From positions 1,612,001-1,676,000 of the forward strand of contig BSDZ01000023.1 of assembly GCA_030268105.1 (NCBI GenBank): a stretch of 64,000 nucleotides of DNA. Direction: 5' to 3'. This document shows positions 9,625-20,800 of the stretch, one piece after another. Each line of letters opens with the position of its first letter. Within the stretch, counting starts at the first letter, position 1. Origin of the DNA: Volvox africanus. Taxonomy: Eukaryota > Chlorophyta > Chlorophyceae > Chlamydomonadales > Volvocaceae. Under the pieces are notes generated by a model. It was not told the DNA's origin. It was given only the letters and a program-made list of their open reading frames with translations, and did not search any database. The translations under genes and the position numbers were made by a program.

Positions 9625-11216
9625 CTATTCGTGCATTTTAGATTCGAGTCGGGCAGCAAGCGCCAACTTCTTTTCCGCCTCAGCCTTGATCGCCTTGGAA
9701 CAGTCCCCTACGTGGTCCGGCCAAGACTGGCCTGGCTTCTTAAAGCCATGGCAATAGCGGCACCGGGTACTAGGAGGCTTGTCAGAAGTGTGGTCGGTCC
9801 GGGGCTTCTTGCTCAAGGACTGCCAGCCCTGTTGAAATCGGGAAATAGGGCGTTTTTGGTAGGGATTTCTGGATTTAGGGGTGGTTACCGTAGCCGCTTT
9901 CAGCTCAACGGTGGCAGTCTTATCTTTCCCTGCCTTCCACCGGACCTCTTGGCCGACTGCATATAGGATGCATTTATCTAAATCCTGCCAGTCCTTGCCC
10001 TCATCGTCGGTTGCACACCGACCCCGAAGTGTGGAACTAAGCCTTTGATGTACCAGCTAATCTGGTCGGCTTTATCCATGTCCTTAGCTTCGCGTAGGAC
10101 ATCATGGAAGCGCTGTGTGTACTCAGCAACGGTTTCAGCAGTTTTCATGTCGTATTCGTGAGAGTGCAAGCGATCCCTTGCTGCCATGGCAGTGTTGCGT
10201 TGCGTGTCCCCATATTGCAGGAGAAATGCCGCCCTTAAGGTTTCGCGTGTGAGGGGTTTCTTGCCCGACTTGTGCATCTCTAGGACATCTGCTGCCCAGA
10301 CCTGTGCTTTGCCCGTTAAGAAGTACACTATGTGCTCAAATGGGTCCATGTTCATCAGGTCGAAATATTGGATGAGTACATTGAACCAGGACCGGGTGCA
10401 AGTGATGGTGCTATCCTTCTTCCCAGAAAATTTGGGGGGATGCGGAACCCGTCTATTAGGGCTTACCTCACTTGGCCGGCTGGATTTTGGGGCGGTTGTC
10501 TGAGAATCGCTACCCCCAGCTAGGTGTGCGGTTGCTTCCACCCAAAGGGACTGAACCTCCTCGAGTGTTGGCACCGGAACTAGGTGTTTCTCTAGGATGG
10601 CTTGCAGCGTTGTTTGCTGGAGGGCATCCTTAGGCAAAAGGGTTGCGATGCTCGACCCAGCGATTGTGGAAATAATATCTAGGATCGCTTTTTTGCGTGA
10701 GTCGGCCGCTTCAGATGATTGTGAACGCTCTGAAAGGCGTTCGAAAATCTGTTCTAATAGGGCTCGCGTGCGGTCCGTATCCGCGCGGAGGGCACCCATC
10801 TGATTTTCGAAGGACTCCTTAAGTTGCGTGATTTCGCTTTCTAATGCAACAACACGCTTATGGGTTGTGTTGCGCATTGATTCCGCGACGTGTTGGGCCG
10901 CGCGCGTTTGTTCTGGTGTGCGCTGCGGCAGACCATTGGGAGGTAACGCGGCATCTCCATCATCCGTCATTGGTTCCTGGGGCCCGCGGATAATAGGAAT
11001 ATTACTATCAAAATTATTGGTGGGATTTACTGGAGCCGAAGGCACCGTTTCCGTAGGTTCAATGTTTATCCGATGTGGTCGTCGATTGGCGGCTATGGCG
11101 GCTAAACACTCTAGTCGCAAAATTTTATTGAGATTTTTACGTTTAAAACGTAAGAGTTCCTTCCGCGCTTTTTGCTGCGGAGGATTTGTGGTTGTGGTGG
11201 GAGTGTCGCGTGGCAT
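9625..11216 (-). pseudogene. Gag of element D, broken by one frameshift
   Basis: The minus-strand ORF from ATG 11216 codes a basic N-terminus, a coiled-coil-like stretch (VALESEITQLKESFENQM) and a capsid-like domain (FNVLIQYFDLMNMDPFEHI, WAADVLEMH, YTQRFHDVL). Near 10003-10010 a single-base loss throws it out of frame. The correct frame resumes and continues to a TAG at 9625-9627, passing a zinc-binding stretch CRYCHGFKKPGQSWPDHVGDC-like in layout (Cys-X2-Cys ... His-X3-Cys). The downstream gag segment and pol are in the same frame, separated only by that TAG. If the frameshift were absent, gag would be about 530 aa. Confidence 0.8.
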
Positions 11217-11250
11217 TGCGCAAGTTTATCTCACCTGAGGAGGATCGTTG

Positions 11251-11268
11251 CTCAGACCCTCGCTACCA
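11251..11268 (-). other. Primer-binding site of D
   Basis: Read on the minus strand, the base after the LTR is followed by TGGTAGCGAGGGTCTGAG, starting with the TGG expected of a tRNA-primed site. The first ten bases match the site of element C. The tRNA is not identified. Confidence 0.55.
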
Positions 11269-11270
11269 AT

Positions 11271-11416
11271 TGTAGCAGCCCCTTTCAGTATGCTACTAGA
11301 TTTGTGCGGAAGCGTAGCTTTTGTAGATTTAGAGATAGCTCGCAAGTAAGTTAGCGTCGCGAAATTGTACATCTATTGGGAATAATCGGTGACAGCGGAG
11401 TCTTGAACTCCGAACA
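11271..11416 (-). repeat. 5' LTR of D, 146 bp
   Basis: On the minus strand the repeat starts TGTTCGGAGTTC and ends GGCTGCTACA, with TG...CA termini, and is followed by a primer-binding site and gag leader. It contains a small inverted repeat, GGAGTTCAAGACTCC. The second copy that would prove the ends is missing, so the outer boundary is set by where A2 sequence resumes at 11417. Confidence 0.6.
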
Positions 11417-11728
11417 ATTAGTAGTGTGATTTGCCCTTATCGTGGCACAGCACCCGTTACAAACGACACCGATGCCCCCACAGTAATGGACCCCGGTCCC
11501 GAGACCTGGATCGCAGGCAAGCAAAAGGTGTACGACGTGGAATGGATACTGGATTATCAGGTTCGACGTGTAGGTCGACAGCGACGCAAGCGGACGGTGC
11601 ACGAGTACCTGGTCAAGTGGACTGGCTATCCTAGCAAGCATAACTCTTGGGAGCCGACACACAATTTCTTGCGAGAAATGAAGCCCCCATTAGAGGAAGC
11701 TCATCTACGTGCCACACAGACCCAATGA
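11417..11728 (+). pseudogene. Chromodomain end of A2 pol
   Basis: The segment reads ICPYRGTAPV, then a linker, then a chromodomain with VHEYLVKWTGY and NSWEP. It matches A1 residues encoded at about 1990-2296. The chromodomain targets integration to modified chromatin in chromoviruses. Everything upstream is missing, so this is a fragment. Confidence 0.85.
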
Positions 11729-11787
11729 TCTCTGCAGTCGATGCTGTACGATGCAGCGAGGACGCTGCATATGGGAGGGGGGATAGT

Positions 11788-13156
11788 TGTTGTACGCCGG
11801 TTCGATCACCGTTTATGTCCAAGTAGGCTGGAATTCATCTGAGCACTACTGAGCATGATATAAGCATATTAGCATGATATATTCAAATATATATAGCTAA
11901 TGTAGCATGCCGCATATATCATTCACGACATCGCGCTGTCAGTCAACATGCTTGACTTGAGACTGATATCAATGCGTGAATCCACTATTGGCATAATATA
12001 TCACGTTATAATATTTCAAATATTATTACCTCATTCGTATCATGAACCACACGCGTATGTGGAAATGCAATGATCGTGATGGTTGGGTATATCGATATTC
12101 AGACCTTTGCACACTGCATACGTTGCATCCATTAATATCACGGATTATGCGATATTCAGAACAGTGCTATAATAGTACTCACACGTGAGATCGGAATCCA
12201 GTGAGACTTGTACTGCACATCGGTATCGTGAACGTGATAGGTGTGAGGACGGCCGCCTAGAGACCGAAGTCGGCTCGAAGCTACTTTGGATTAAGTACCC
12301 ACGTACTTAACTCAATCTGATTTGATTATATACGTTTACTCATTTATATTCGGCCTGAGCTATTTCAGCATACCATCTCCAGCTGGATGATGAACATTTG
12401 AGCACTATGGAGCATGATATAATCATATTAGCATGATATATTCGAGTATATCTAGCTAATCAGGCACGTCGCATTATCATCCACGACATCACGCTGTCGG
12501 TCAACATGTTTGACTCGAGGCTGATATTAATGTGCGATCTATCTATTGGCATAATATACCACGTAATAATATTCCAAATATTTCTACCTCTGTGTCATAA
12601 ACCATATGCGTATGCAGGAATGCGACGATCGCGATGGTTAGGTTGGCAACCGAATATCGATATTCGGACCTTCGCATATTGCATGCGTTGCATCCATTAA
12701 TATCACGGATAACACGATATTCAGAACAGTGCTAAGATAGTACTCACACTTGAGATCGAAATCCAGTGAGACCTGTACTGCACATCGGTATTGTGACGTG
12801 ATAGGTGCGAGGACAGCCGCCTAGAGACCAAAGTCGGTTCGACGCTACTTTGGATCAAGTACTCGCGTACTTAACTCAATCTGATTCTATTATATACGTT
12901 TTACTCATATATATTTGGCCTGAGCTATTTCAGCATACCATCTTCAGCCGGATGATGAACATTGCCCGCGGGGTCTGACGGCCGACTACCTATCTGTAAT
13001 CGAAGTCTATTGTAAGTTGGATCTTTCCTTGTTGCTGAGTCTTCCACTGTCATTTACTCGCATTGAATTGCCTTGCTGTTCGTAAGCACGGTGCACACGT
13101 AGCTAACATCCAGACGTGCAGATTCAGTGCATGATCGAAGAAGGAACGATACAACA
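11788..13156 (+). repeat. 3' LTR of A2 with an internal tandem duplication
   Basis: It starts TGTTGTACGCCGG and ends GATACAACA like the A1 LTR, but is 1369 bp instead of 815. Positions about 11848-12397 and 12398-12960 are two diverged copies of the same roughly 550-bp LTR interior. The first copy stops at gatgatgaacatt and the second restarts at gagcactatgg. Confidence 0.85.
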
Positions 13157-13720
13157 CTCCTCACGCGTTTTGGAGTATATTAAACTATCATCCAAAAATC
13201 AAACGACGACCCTGTCGATATACGGTCTGAACATGCGGTCCATCACTGCTGGAAATATGGCAGGTGCATTAGTAAGTCCAAACGACAAGACCATGTACTC
13301 GAAGTGACCAAAGGGGTTCCGGAAAGCGGTTTTTGGAATATCAGAAGCAGAAATGCATATCTGATTATACCCCTGTTGTGGATCAATCGAGGAAAAATAA
13401 GCTGAACCTTTCAGCTTATCGAGCAGGTCATCGGCAAAGGGTAGCGATTTTTAATCGTAGCCGCATTCAAGCCCCAATAATCAATGCGCATTCACAATGT
13501 CCCATCTTTCTTACCAACGAACAATATCGGTGAAGGATATGGCAATGCGGTGGGCCGAATCACACCCTTTGCGAGCAGATCCCTCACTTGCCGCTTCATC
13601 CCGCTCAACTCCAATGGGCTTAACCTGTACATAGGTTGCGAAACGGGTTGTGCTCGGGCACAAAAGGGTTCGTATGGTCAACAGGTCACATAGGTGGGAG
13701 CCCCGGGATGACAAATGCAT
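13157..13720 (-). pseudogene. RT fragment of element C
   Basis: The minus strand reads gypsy RT from the palm start (SGMKRQVRDLLAKG, SPILFVGKKDGTL, then a stop, [20 protein letters not shown]) to [18 protein letters not shown], where the A2 LTR cuts it. An in-frame TGA replaces the codon after DGTL, and a small frame slip follows the fingers region. The YxDD catalytic motif lies beyond the break. Confidence 0.85.
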
Positions 13721-14659
13721 CGGTGTAATTTTGGCAAGGGAAGTGGGCTACGACCTCAGAATCGTTCACTAGAGACTGTGCAGCGGTAGCATTCGATTGC
13801 ACCCAAGGCCTCACAAGTATTCATGGGTGCCTCCCTTTATTATTTGATAGGCTTCTTTTGCACCCTTCAAGCTTGGGTTCTTCATTTCGGCGGACTAACA
13901 CCACTAGCGCAAAATTAACCACAGGCTCCGCAACAGTTCCGGCCTCCTCTGGTGTGACATCTTGGTACGACAGAAGAGGTACCTTAGGTGATAGGTTCCC
14001 TTTTGCACAACGGCCAATTGTGCTGGACTCCATATCGATGCACGTGTGGTACTGCCGTTATGTCGCGGCACCCAATATCCATATAGCGCGATCTCCATGA
14101 GACCTTGCAGCACTTATTGGGTCCTAACACTCAGAGGGTCTACCGATAGACTAAGGGTGATTCTGCCCACGATGGGATGCTTATCCCCTTATTTGGGGAT
14201 AACCTGAACAATTAGACAACTACAGGGCCGACCCCATCATACTTATCCCCTTAACCAGGATAAGGTCGTCAGTGACACCTGTAACATATGGGTGTCCCGA
14301 GTATTCGACCAACAAAGTCGATTTCAATAAAACCGAAAATATCCAGTCGTGGACTGCCTCTGCATTACCCTGAAGGCCCTCAAACGATCAAAGCAATAAT
14401 AAGTTCATCGTTATGAACACAACCAGTGTTAAAACATCAGACTAGATACCCAAAAGAAACAGAGGGTTCCATCCTACAAATTGTAGTATCCTGGGGTATC
14501 TACGGGTAGTATCAAAGATTGGGCATTCGACTGTCATCTTCCGATCGGGCCTTTGTAGGCCGACACAATAGAGATACAACACAGATATTGCGGAATGTGG
14601 CCATAACTAACTCAAACCAGTATGTATACTGTGATTCCTTGTCAGACAATATCCCAGTG
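13721..14659 (-). other. Decayed gag-pol linker and protease region of element C
   Basis: This stretch is full of stops on the minus strand. One 70-codon segment (14033-13821) is open and probably represents the end of the protease and its linker. I see no methyltransferase-like motif here, unlike in B and D. The short direct repeat TTATCCCCTTA occurs at about 14180 and 14241. Confidence 0.4.
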
Positions 14660-15862
14660 TCAATGCTGGTCCGTTGCCTCAGCAATTTTGACGGAAGTCG
14701 TGTCTGGTACCTCGTCCGTCGATCGTTGTCCTATGGCTAACGGGGGTAAGAGCAAGCAGCTCCTCGTAGGATGATCTGCTGCACACCGAAGGCAAACTCC
14801 CAGTTGTCGCCATTGTACAAACTCCGCTTGTGTACATCCCCACTTGGTAAGCCATCTGTTCTGCATGTGTGACCACTTCAATTCTGATTCAGCTCCCCGC
14901 GACTCAGCAGTGGCTTGTAGTACATCCTTCCTTTTCCGCCGATTCTGAGTTATCAGGGAACCCCTTGGAGTTAGCTCTTGGGGTCCTGGGCTTGGAGCGT
15001 GGCTGTCACGACAAGCTCCGACAAGATGCATGGGTGCCGGCGATAACAGGATACCGGTAGTCTCAGGCGCTGGGTCAGTCTTGTTGGGGATATTTTGAGT
15101 CGTAGTAGCTGACAACGGCGCCAGGGATGTCGGAGGTTCCTGTCCCACCCTAATGCGAGCCTCTATGTTACGAACGATCTGAACCCATCGCTCGTAGGAT
15201 CTCGTCCCTGCTAGTGTCAAGTCTGTAGTACTCGCTCGGGCTAACATGAGTGGGAGGCCTTGTTGAAACCAGTAAATATAGTCTCTCTCTGAAAAGCTAA
15301 CCATTGGTGCTATCAGGTCTTCGAGATGTAGCTGATAGGCCTCCACGGACTCGTTGGGTTGCATTCTATAAGTGCCTGCATGCAGTTCTCGGTACATGGC
15401 AGCAATTTGCGACTGATTCCCGGGGGCAAAACAAGTGAGAAGCGCGTTGGTTAATTCGTCGAACATAAAGTGTTCCTGCACAGTGGTCCAGTGGTCATAC
15501 CATTCCTTCGCAACACCTCCTAGTGTAGCTCCGACGAATAGGCATTTTACCTTGTCACGATCACCGCCCTTGACCAATTGCAAATACCTCTTAGCGTCGC
15601 GTACGTAGGAACGGGTGGCACTTGCAGTGCTCCTGGGTTCCCCGTCGCAAAAAATATGGAGCTGAGGTGTTGGTACGACAAAACCGGTGACCCCATCACC
15701 ATTCATGAGCCCTTGTAGCAGTGCAAACATCGGGTTTAATACCACCTCATTCTTTTTGGTAGAATTCGATGTTCTGGGGAAATCCTGAACTGAGCAGTAG
15801 GGCTCTGGCTGGGGAGTATTTTCTTGGGAAACAGGTGAATTGACAATGTTTGGTGCAGCCAC
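14660..15862 (-). pseudogene. Gag of element C, start codon lost
   Basis: A 400-codon open stretch encodes a gag related to that of B. It has a capsid-like domain (CLFVGATLGGVAKEWYDHW, RMQPNESVEAYQLHLEDL, YWFQQGLPLMLARAS) and a zinc knuckle CLRC-AAD-H-PTRS-C with the same CX2CX3HX4C spacing. No ATG follows the upstream in-frame TGA until residue 45 of the open stretch, so the natural start seems lost. The frame ends in TGA. Unlike B, there is no TAG soon after the knuckle. Confidence 0.8.
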
Positions 15863-16359
15863 GGGGTCCCGCCGAAAATACCAATACCAGCTTGTTCATT
15901 CCCTTCCGGGGTTAAATGATTTCGTTGCAATGACATGTGTTCCAACAGGTAACTCACAAAGACAGAAAGACGAAAGTATACCTTATAGTCTCTTCAATCA
16001 ACGGCTATTAGTTCCTTTTGCGTACCATTCGCACACGCACGCAGTTCGAGAAGGGCAGCAATATAACCCACCAACGCATCCATAAACTCGAGTCTACATA
16101 GTCTTAATAGCCTGGTTTGTCCGATGTCCAAATATCGGGAGACCAGTACCCTGTGTGAAGGCCATGTGATTCCTTCTGCAGTCTCCGTACTCGCTGGCAA
16201 CAAATGTATGATTAGTGTTGACGGACAAACACGATGACAATGGTTTGGAAAAAAGACTGTACAATACAGATTTTTCAGGAGTTGCTTCGTAATGCCCTTC
16301 ACCGCCGCTGGCTCGCGAGCACCTACTCTCCAACAATGACAATGAGACAGCCGTGAGTC

Positions 16360-16377
16360 GAACCGTCTCGCTACCAA
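16360..16377 (-). other. Primer-binding site of C
   Basis: On the minus strand, just inside the LTR, the sequence reads TGGTAGCGAGACGGTTCG. It begins with TGG and its first ten bases equal those of the D site, suggesting the same or a related tRNA primer. Confidence 0.5.
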
Positions 16378-16380
16378 ATT

Positions 16381-17185
16381 TGTTGTATCCTTCTTCAACC
16401 ATGCACTGAATCTGCACGTCTGAGTGTTAGCTACACGTGCATCATGCTTACGAACAGCAAGATCATTCAATGCAAGCAATGTGACAGCGGAAGACTTATC
16501 AGCAAGGAAAGATTCAACTTACAATGATCTTCGATTACAGAATAGAAGTCTGCCGTCGGACCCCGCGGGCAGCATTCATCATCCAGCTGGAGATGGTATG
16601 CTGAAATAGCTCAGGCCGAATATAAATGAGTAAAACGTATATAATAGAATCAGATTGAGTTAAGTACGTGGGTACTTAATCCAAAGTAGCTTCGAGCCGA
16701 CTTCGGTCTCTAGGCGGCCGTCCTCGCACCTATCACGTTCGCGATACCGATGTGCAGTACAGGTCTCACTGGATTCCGATCTCAAGTGTGAGTATTATAG
16801 CACTGTCCTAAATATCGCGTAATTCGTGATATGAATGGATGCAACGTATGCAGTGTGCAAAGGTCCGAATATCGATATTCGGTTACCGACCCAACCATCG
16901 CGATCGTCGCATTTCCGCATACGCGTGTGGTTCATGATACGAATGAGGTAATAATATTTGAAATATTATTACGTGATATATTATGCCAATAGTGGGTTCG
17001 CGCATTGATATCAGCCTCGAGTCAAACATGTTGACTGACAGCGCGATGTCGTGAATGATAATGCGGCATGCTACATTAGCTAGATATATTCGAATATATC
17101 ATGCTAATATGCTTATATCATGCTCCGTAGTGCTCAGATGAATTCCAGCCTACTTCGACATAAGCGGTGATCGAACCGTACAACA
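16381..17185 (-). repeat. 5' LTR of C (subfamily A)
   Basis: This 805-bp repeat in reverse orientation is bounded by TGTTGTATCC and CCGTACAACA (plus strand). It is clearly homologous to the A1 LTR along its whole length. Confidence 0.9.
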
Positions 17186-17332
17186 AATACCACGAGCCTT
17201 CTTCTCCTTAGCCGGATTAAGCGCCTCGTGAACGTTATCATCATCATCGATGGTGTCAATCGCATCCATAGACTCAAGTCAGCCCTTAACACGCTCAGCA
17301 ACTACCACATAGTTCTCTGCACTGAACGTCAT
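17186..17332 (-). pseudogene. Possible Ty1/copia gag N-terminus, truncated
   Basis: The minus strand from ATG 17332 reads MTFSAENYVVVAERVKG, a stop, then LESMDAIDTIDDDDNVHEAL and NPAKEKKARGI. This looks like the start of a copia-type gag, cut off by the LTR of C. Family assignment is from pattern memory only. Confidence 0.4.
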
Positions 17333-17421
17333 AGAGGGGCTCTCCTTTCCTTCGGCATTCTTTCTCTCGTGGACGCAAAACGGTAAACTCGTATCCGCCG
17401 CCTTAAGCGGGGCTCATAACC

Positions 17422-17873
17422 TGTCAGACTTTCTCAGTCCATGGAAAGCTATACCATAACCGTTACATAGGTATACGCGAGTGGAAGGAAAAAGTAGGCT
17501 GAGCCAAGCAAGCTAAGTACGCAGGGACAAGATCCTTCGTACGGCAAAGGCACGAAAGCACTACCAGAAAGGGAACGGTTGCTAGTTGCTGACCGAAACA
17601 TCCAAATGCCAACAGTTTTGTTTCGGGTTTCGCGACATATCTGGCGCGTGATTTATCATATATCAAGTAGGATCGCTGTATGTGGTCAGTGGGACAGCTT
17701 TGGCTGACAGTTAGTATGCCGCACTGGGCAGTGCCGGGCGGGTGATGGAAGCCCTTCGTTGGGGTCCACAAGGTGATGTGAGGAACAAACCGCATGTGTA
17801 TGTAGGTGCGTGCAACAATTACCAATGAAATTGCAATGAGGGGAAACACCTTGCCGGGTACCAGTAGTACACA
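17422..17873 (-). repeat. Candidate copia-type LTR
   Basis: On the minus strand the segment starts TGTGTACTACTGGTACC and ends GAAAGTCTGACA. It is followed by GGTTATGAGCCCC, which could be a primer-binding site, and about 90 bp later by the gag-like ATG. No second copy is present to prove the ends. Confidence 0.35.
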
Positions 17874-20800
17874 TTAGGTGCTTCAGGGCTGTCAGTCATT
17901 CGAAAATGAATTCCTCTTTTCCTGTTTTGTCCACTCAAGGGGTGGTATTTATTCAGGATAATCTTGCTTTTATTCGGTTTCTTTGCGCTACCCGCTCACT
18001 CGTTAAATTCCTTCATCTTAATGGCACAGCGTATGTTGTTTTACTGACAGGCGGTTACGAAATGAATGATTACTGTTGATCTCTGTTGTGTGGTGTTTGG
18101 CGTGATGATGTCAACCATCCAGGCCCAGGCACGGGTAGACAACTAACACCTGTGCTGGGTGACCATTTTCATCCTCGGTCGGCTGTCAATAGTCTTTTCA
18201 CATATATAGCAGTGTTTGGTATTTATGATTTCTGTACAATATACGATAATATGAATGATGATAGTCAGGATGCCTTAGGATATTATCAACATATATGCAA
18301 TCGGGGAAGGCCGAGGGGAGGGAAGGCAGACCGTACATCCCAGCCCAGCACCATGCCACACCACGCCCCGTCATCCACCTCCAGCCGCCTCATTACGGCG
18401 CCCCAAATCTGCAGCCGGTTTCAACACCACATCAACCCCTTCATCTAGTACTCGCTAGCTGCAACATGTGATGCAGATGGGACTGATTCCAATCCCCCCA
18501 GCTCCCTCCATCTGCACTGCCGCCTCTCCTCACCCAACTCCTGGGATGCAGCTCTAAGGGCCTGATGATGTACACATTAATACTGCTCAGATGGGCTCTT
18601 TACAGAATTGAGATTTCCGCCGTGGCAAGGGCTGGCGCCACTAACTCCCATGCAGACGAAAACACCCTCTGTCGCAGTGCCAGCTGTGTTCAGGCCCAAG
18701 CAAAGTAGATAACCATGACAGTACTGTCAAATGAGTTTGTTTGTTTTGAGTTGAGTTTGTTTTGTTGCGTAAAAAGTAATTTGAAGGGAAGGCCGCTCAC
18801 AAAATTCATGGAGGATGACATTATGAGTGGCCAGTAGTGGCTGCCGCTGAATGAAGGGTGGAAAAGGTGTTGATAGCGGACAGTCACTTCAGAGAAGAAA
18901 GAGATACAAGGTCTTGATTCCTGCATGAGACCAGGCATCTCGCATGGGGTAAAATGCTATGTGCGCTAAGTCCGAAACGCTTTTAGCCATACGACAATTG
19001 CACATGTCCACAACACCTTACGGGGTTGCCATTGGCTTCCTCCACCGCGTTGCGCATCACCTAATGACCGCACTTTAGACGTGATCTTGAATTTTAGGGT
19101 TTGGACATTTCCTTTTCTGAGGGATCCGCTATTTTAAACATGGAATAATAAACAATCGTTAAAAGTATATGACAAATGGACGAGGCAACAATTCTCACTA
19201 TGTTAGGTGTTGCAAATGGTTACACCATGAGCGACTTGCCCTGAAAGGACAAGCACCGGGGGCCCTGACCGGGCCGAACCACAGCGCAGGGGGGGACCAT
19301 GTTGTGTATATGCTGTGTTCGTGTCCAGCACTTCCCGATTTCGTAACAGTGTTGGATCGATGATATAGCGCTACTGGTGACACTGAATGGTCGGTTGCCG
19401 CGTTTGAATTACGGCGTGTACTCATCCTATGTATGCTTATCACCCGGCGGTACGTGCGTACACTTGCGAGCTGACCGGATTAGCGTTGATAGTTCCGATC
19501 GTAATCTGCTATCCAGATTCTGCTGGACGCTGATTGTGAGCGCTGAACCCAGTAAATACATGCTGAAGTCGATTGGGGTGAATGGATGAGGGCGTCTCTC
19601 TAGAAGGGGAGCCGGTACGGATGTTAGTGGGCCGTTAATAAGGAATGTCACCACCTGCTGCACACGATGATAAGACTGGCAAATAAGACCACTTTATTTC
19701 ATTCACCGCACCAGGGTCGATCAGGGGTCCCCTGGGGCCGCTTGGCAGACCAACAACAGCTTTCCCAAAAGCTTTTCGGCGTGGAAGTTTGGGCAACATT
19801 TTTATTAGTTTTCGAGGTCCTGTTAAAGCTAACCAACGACCCAGCAGCAACATAATTGCAAACAAACACACACTCACTGGCACGGCGCGGCCTCACGGGA
19901 TGAGCATCGCACGGCAAATGCGTAGCATAATATGATTTTTATACCACAACTATAATCCGCCAAGTCGTCGTCATCCTTACGTGAAGGTGTTTCACGATTC
20001 CGTAATGACAGTTGCTGTGTCCATCCGTTGTTAGCGGAGCCTGCTCTATCTGCTTGTGACTAAATATGGGGCACAGATAGAATCGAATACTTATCTATTC
20101 TAGTAAATCTCGCTCCACGTACTTGTATGTAGCCGGGAATCACATAGCACCCGCAAAGTAGTCATATTCTATCCCGGGATGCGTCGCTCCGAAGCAGCAA
20201 CGAAGGCCCAACGCTCGCAACCTCCTACATACTGAGACCTACCGCCTTACCTTTTTACGTTCAGCTTTGTACTCCGTCCGGCAGCCATCGCTGCTGTGTA
20301 TGCCTTTCGCTCAAAAACTTCAACCTAGCGCGTGGTCCTATGATATGGTAGGTAAAGTGTTCATATCACGGATAGCAAATGGCTTGAGGTGACCCACATG
20401 ACATTACATTGTATAATCCCGTTCCCCCGCAGAGATGTCCAAGGATCCAGGGATTCAGGGGTAGATTCATTTTACATGCGCTAGCTTGGAGTTGGTGCTG
20501 AAGCCAGAAAGATACCAAGCCGGAAAGATACCAAGCAATGCAACAATCGCCAGCAGGTTTCACTCACGAGCTTCACCATCTTCTCACAATAACAAGCCAC
20601 TTAATCTTGCTCGGGTTGCATTCAGCTCAGCGAGACGGTGCACTACTGTAAGGGGGGTAAAATAGTCGGCTTTCACCATAGTATAAGGAACCAAAAATTG
20701 CAGAACATGGCCTTTCGTCATATGGATTATGATACCACATACAGATGCCATAGCGCGCATGGGTACTGACTATCGGGGCTATCATGCTATTTCATTTTCA

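Larger units (their letters stand above)
6160..11416 (-). mobile_element. Ty3/gypsy element D, reverse strand, 3' end missing
   Basis: Read on the minus strand, D has a short 5' LTR (11416-11271), a primer-binding site, gag, a TAG and a near-complete pol. No subfamily D LTR or polypurine tract occurs at the low-coordinate end; instead the sequence runs into element B near 6160. At the other end the LTR joins the A2 chromodomain region at 11417, so D inserted into A2. D differs from A, B and C in its LTR length (146 versus about 810 bp), its gag and its pol. Confidence 0.88.
11417..13156 (+). mobile_element. Ty3/gypsy element A2, 3' end
   Basis: A2 has the chromodomain end of pol, a polypurine tract (about 11773-11785) and an enlarged 3' LTR. 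It is closely related to A1 over 2000-3170. Its upstream part is replaced by element D. Its right end lies inside the RT gene of the reverse-strand element C, so A2 inserted into C. Confidence 0.88.
13157..17185 (-). mobile_element. Ty3/gypsy element C, reverse strand, 5' part
   Basis: On the minus strand C has an A-type LTR (17185-16381), a primer-binding site, gag (15862-14660), a decayed protease region and part of RT (13720-13157). It is interrupted by the A2 LTR at 13156. Because C carries the 5' half and A2 the 3' half of elements with the same LTR type, in opposite orientation, they may be two copies of one family. Confidence 0.85.
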
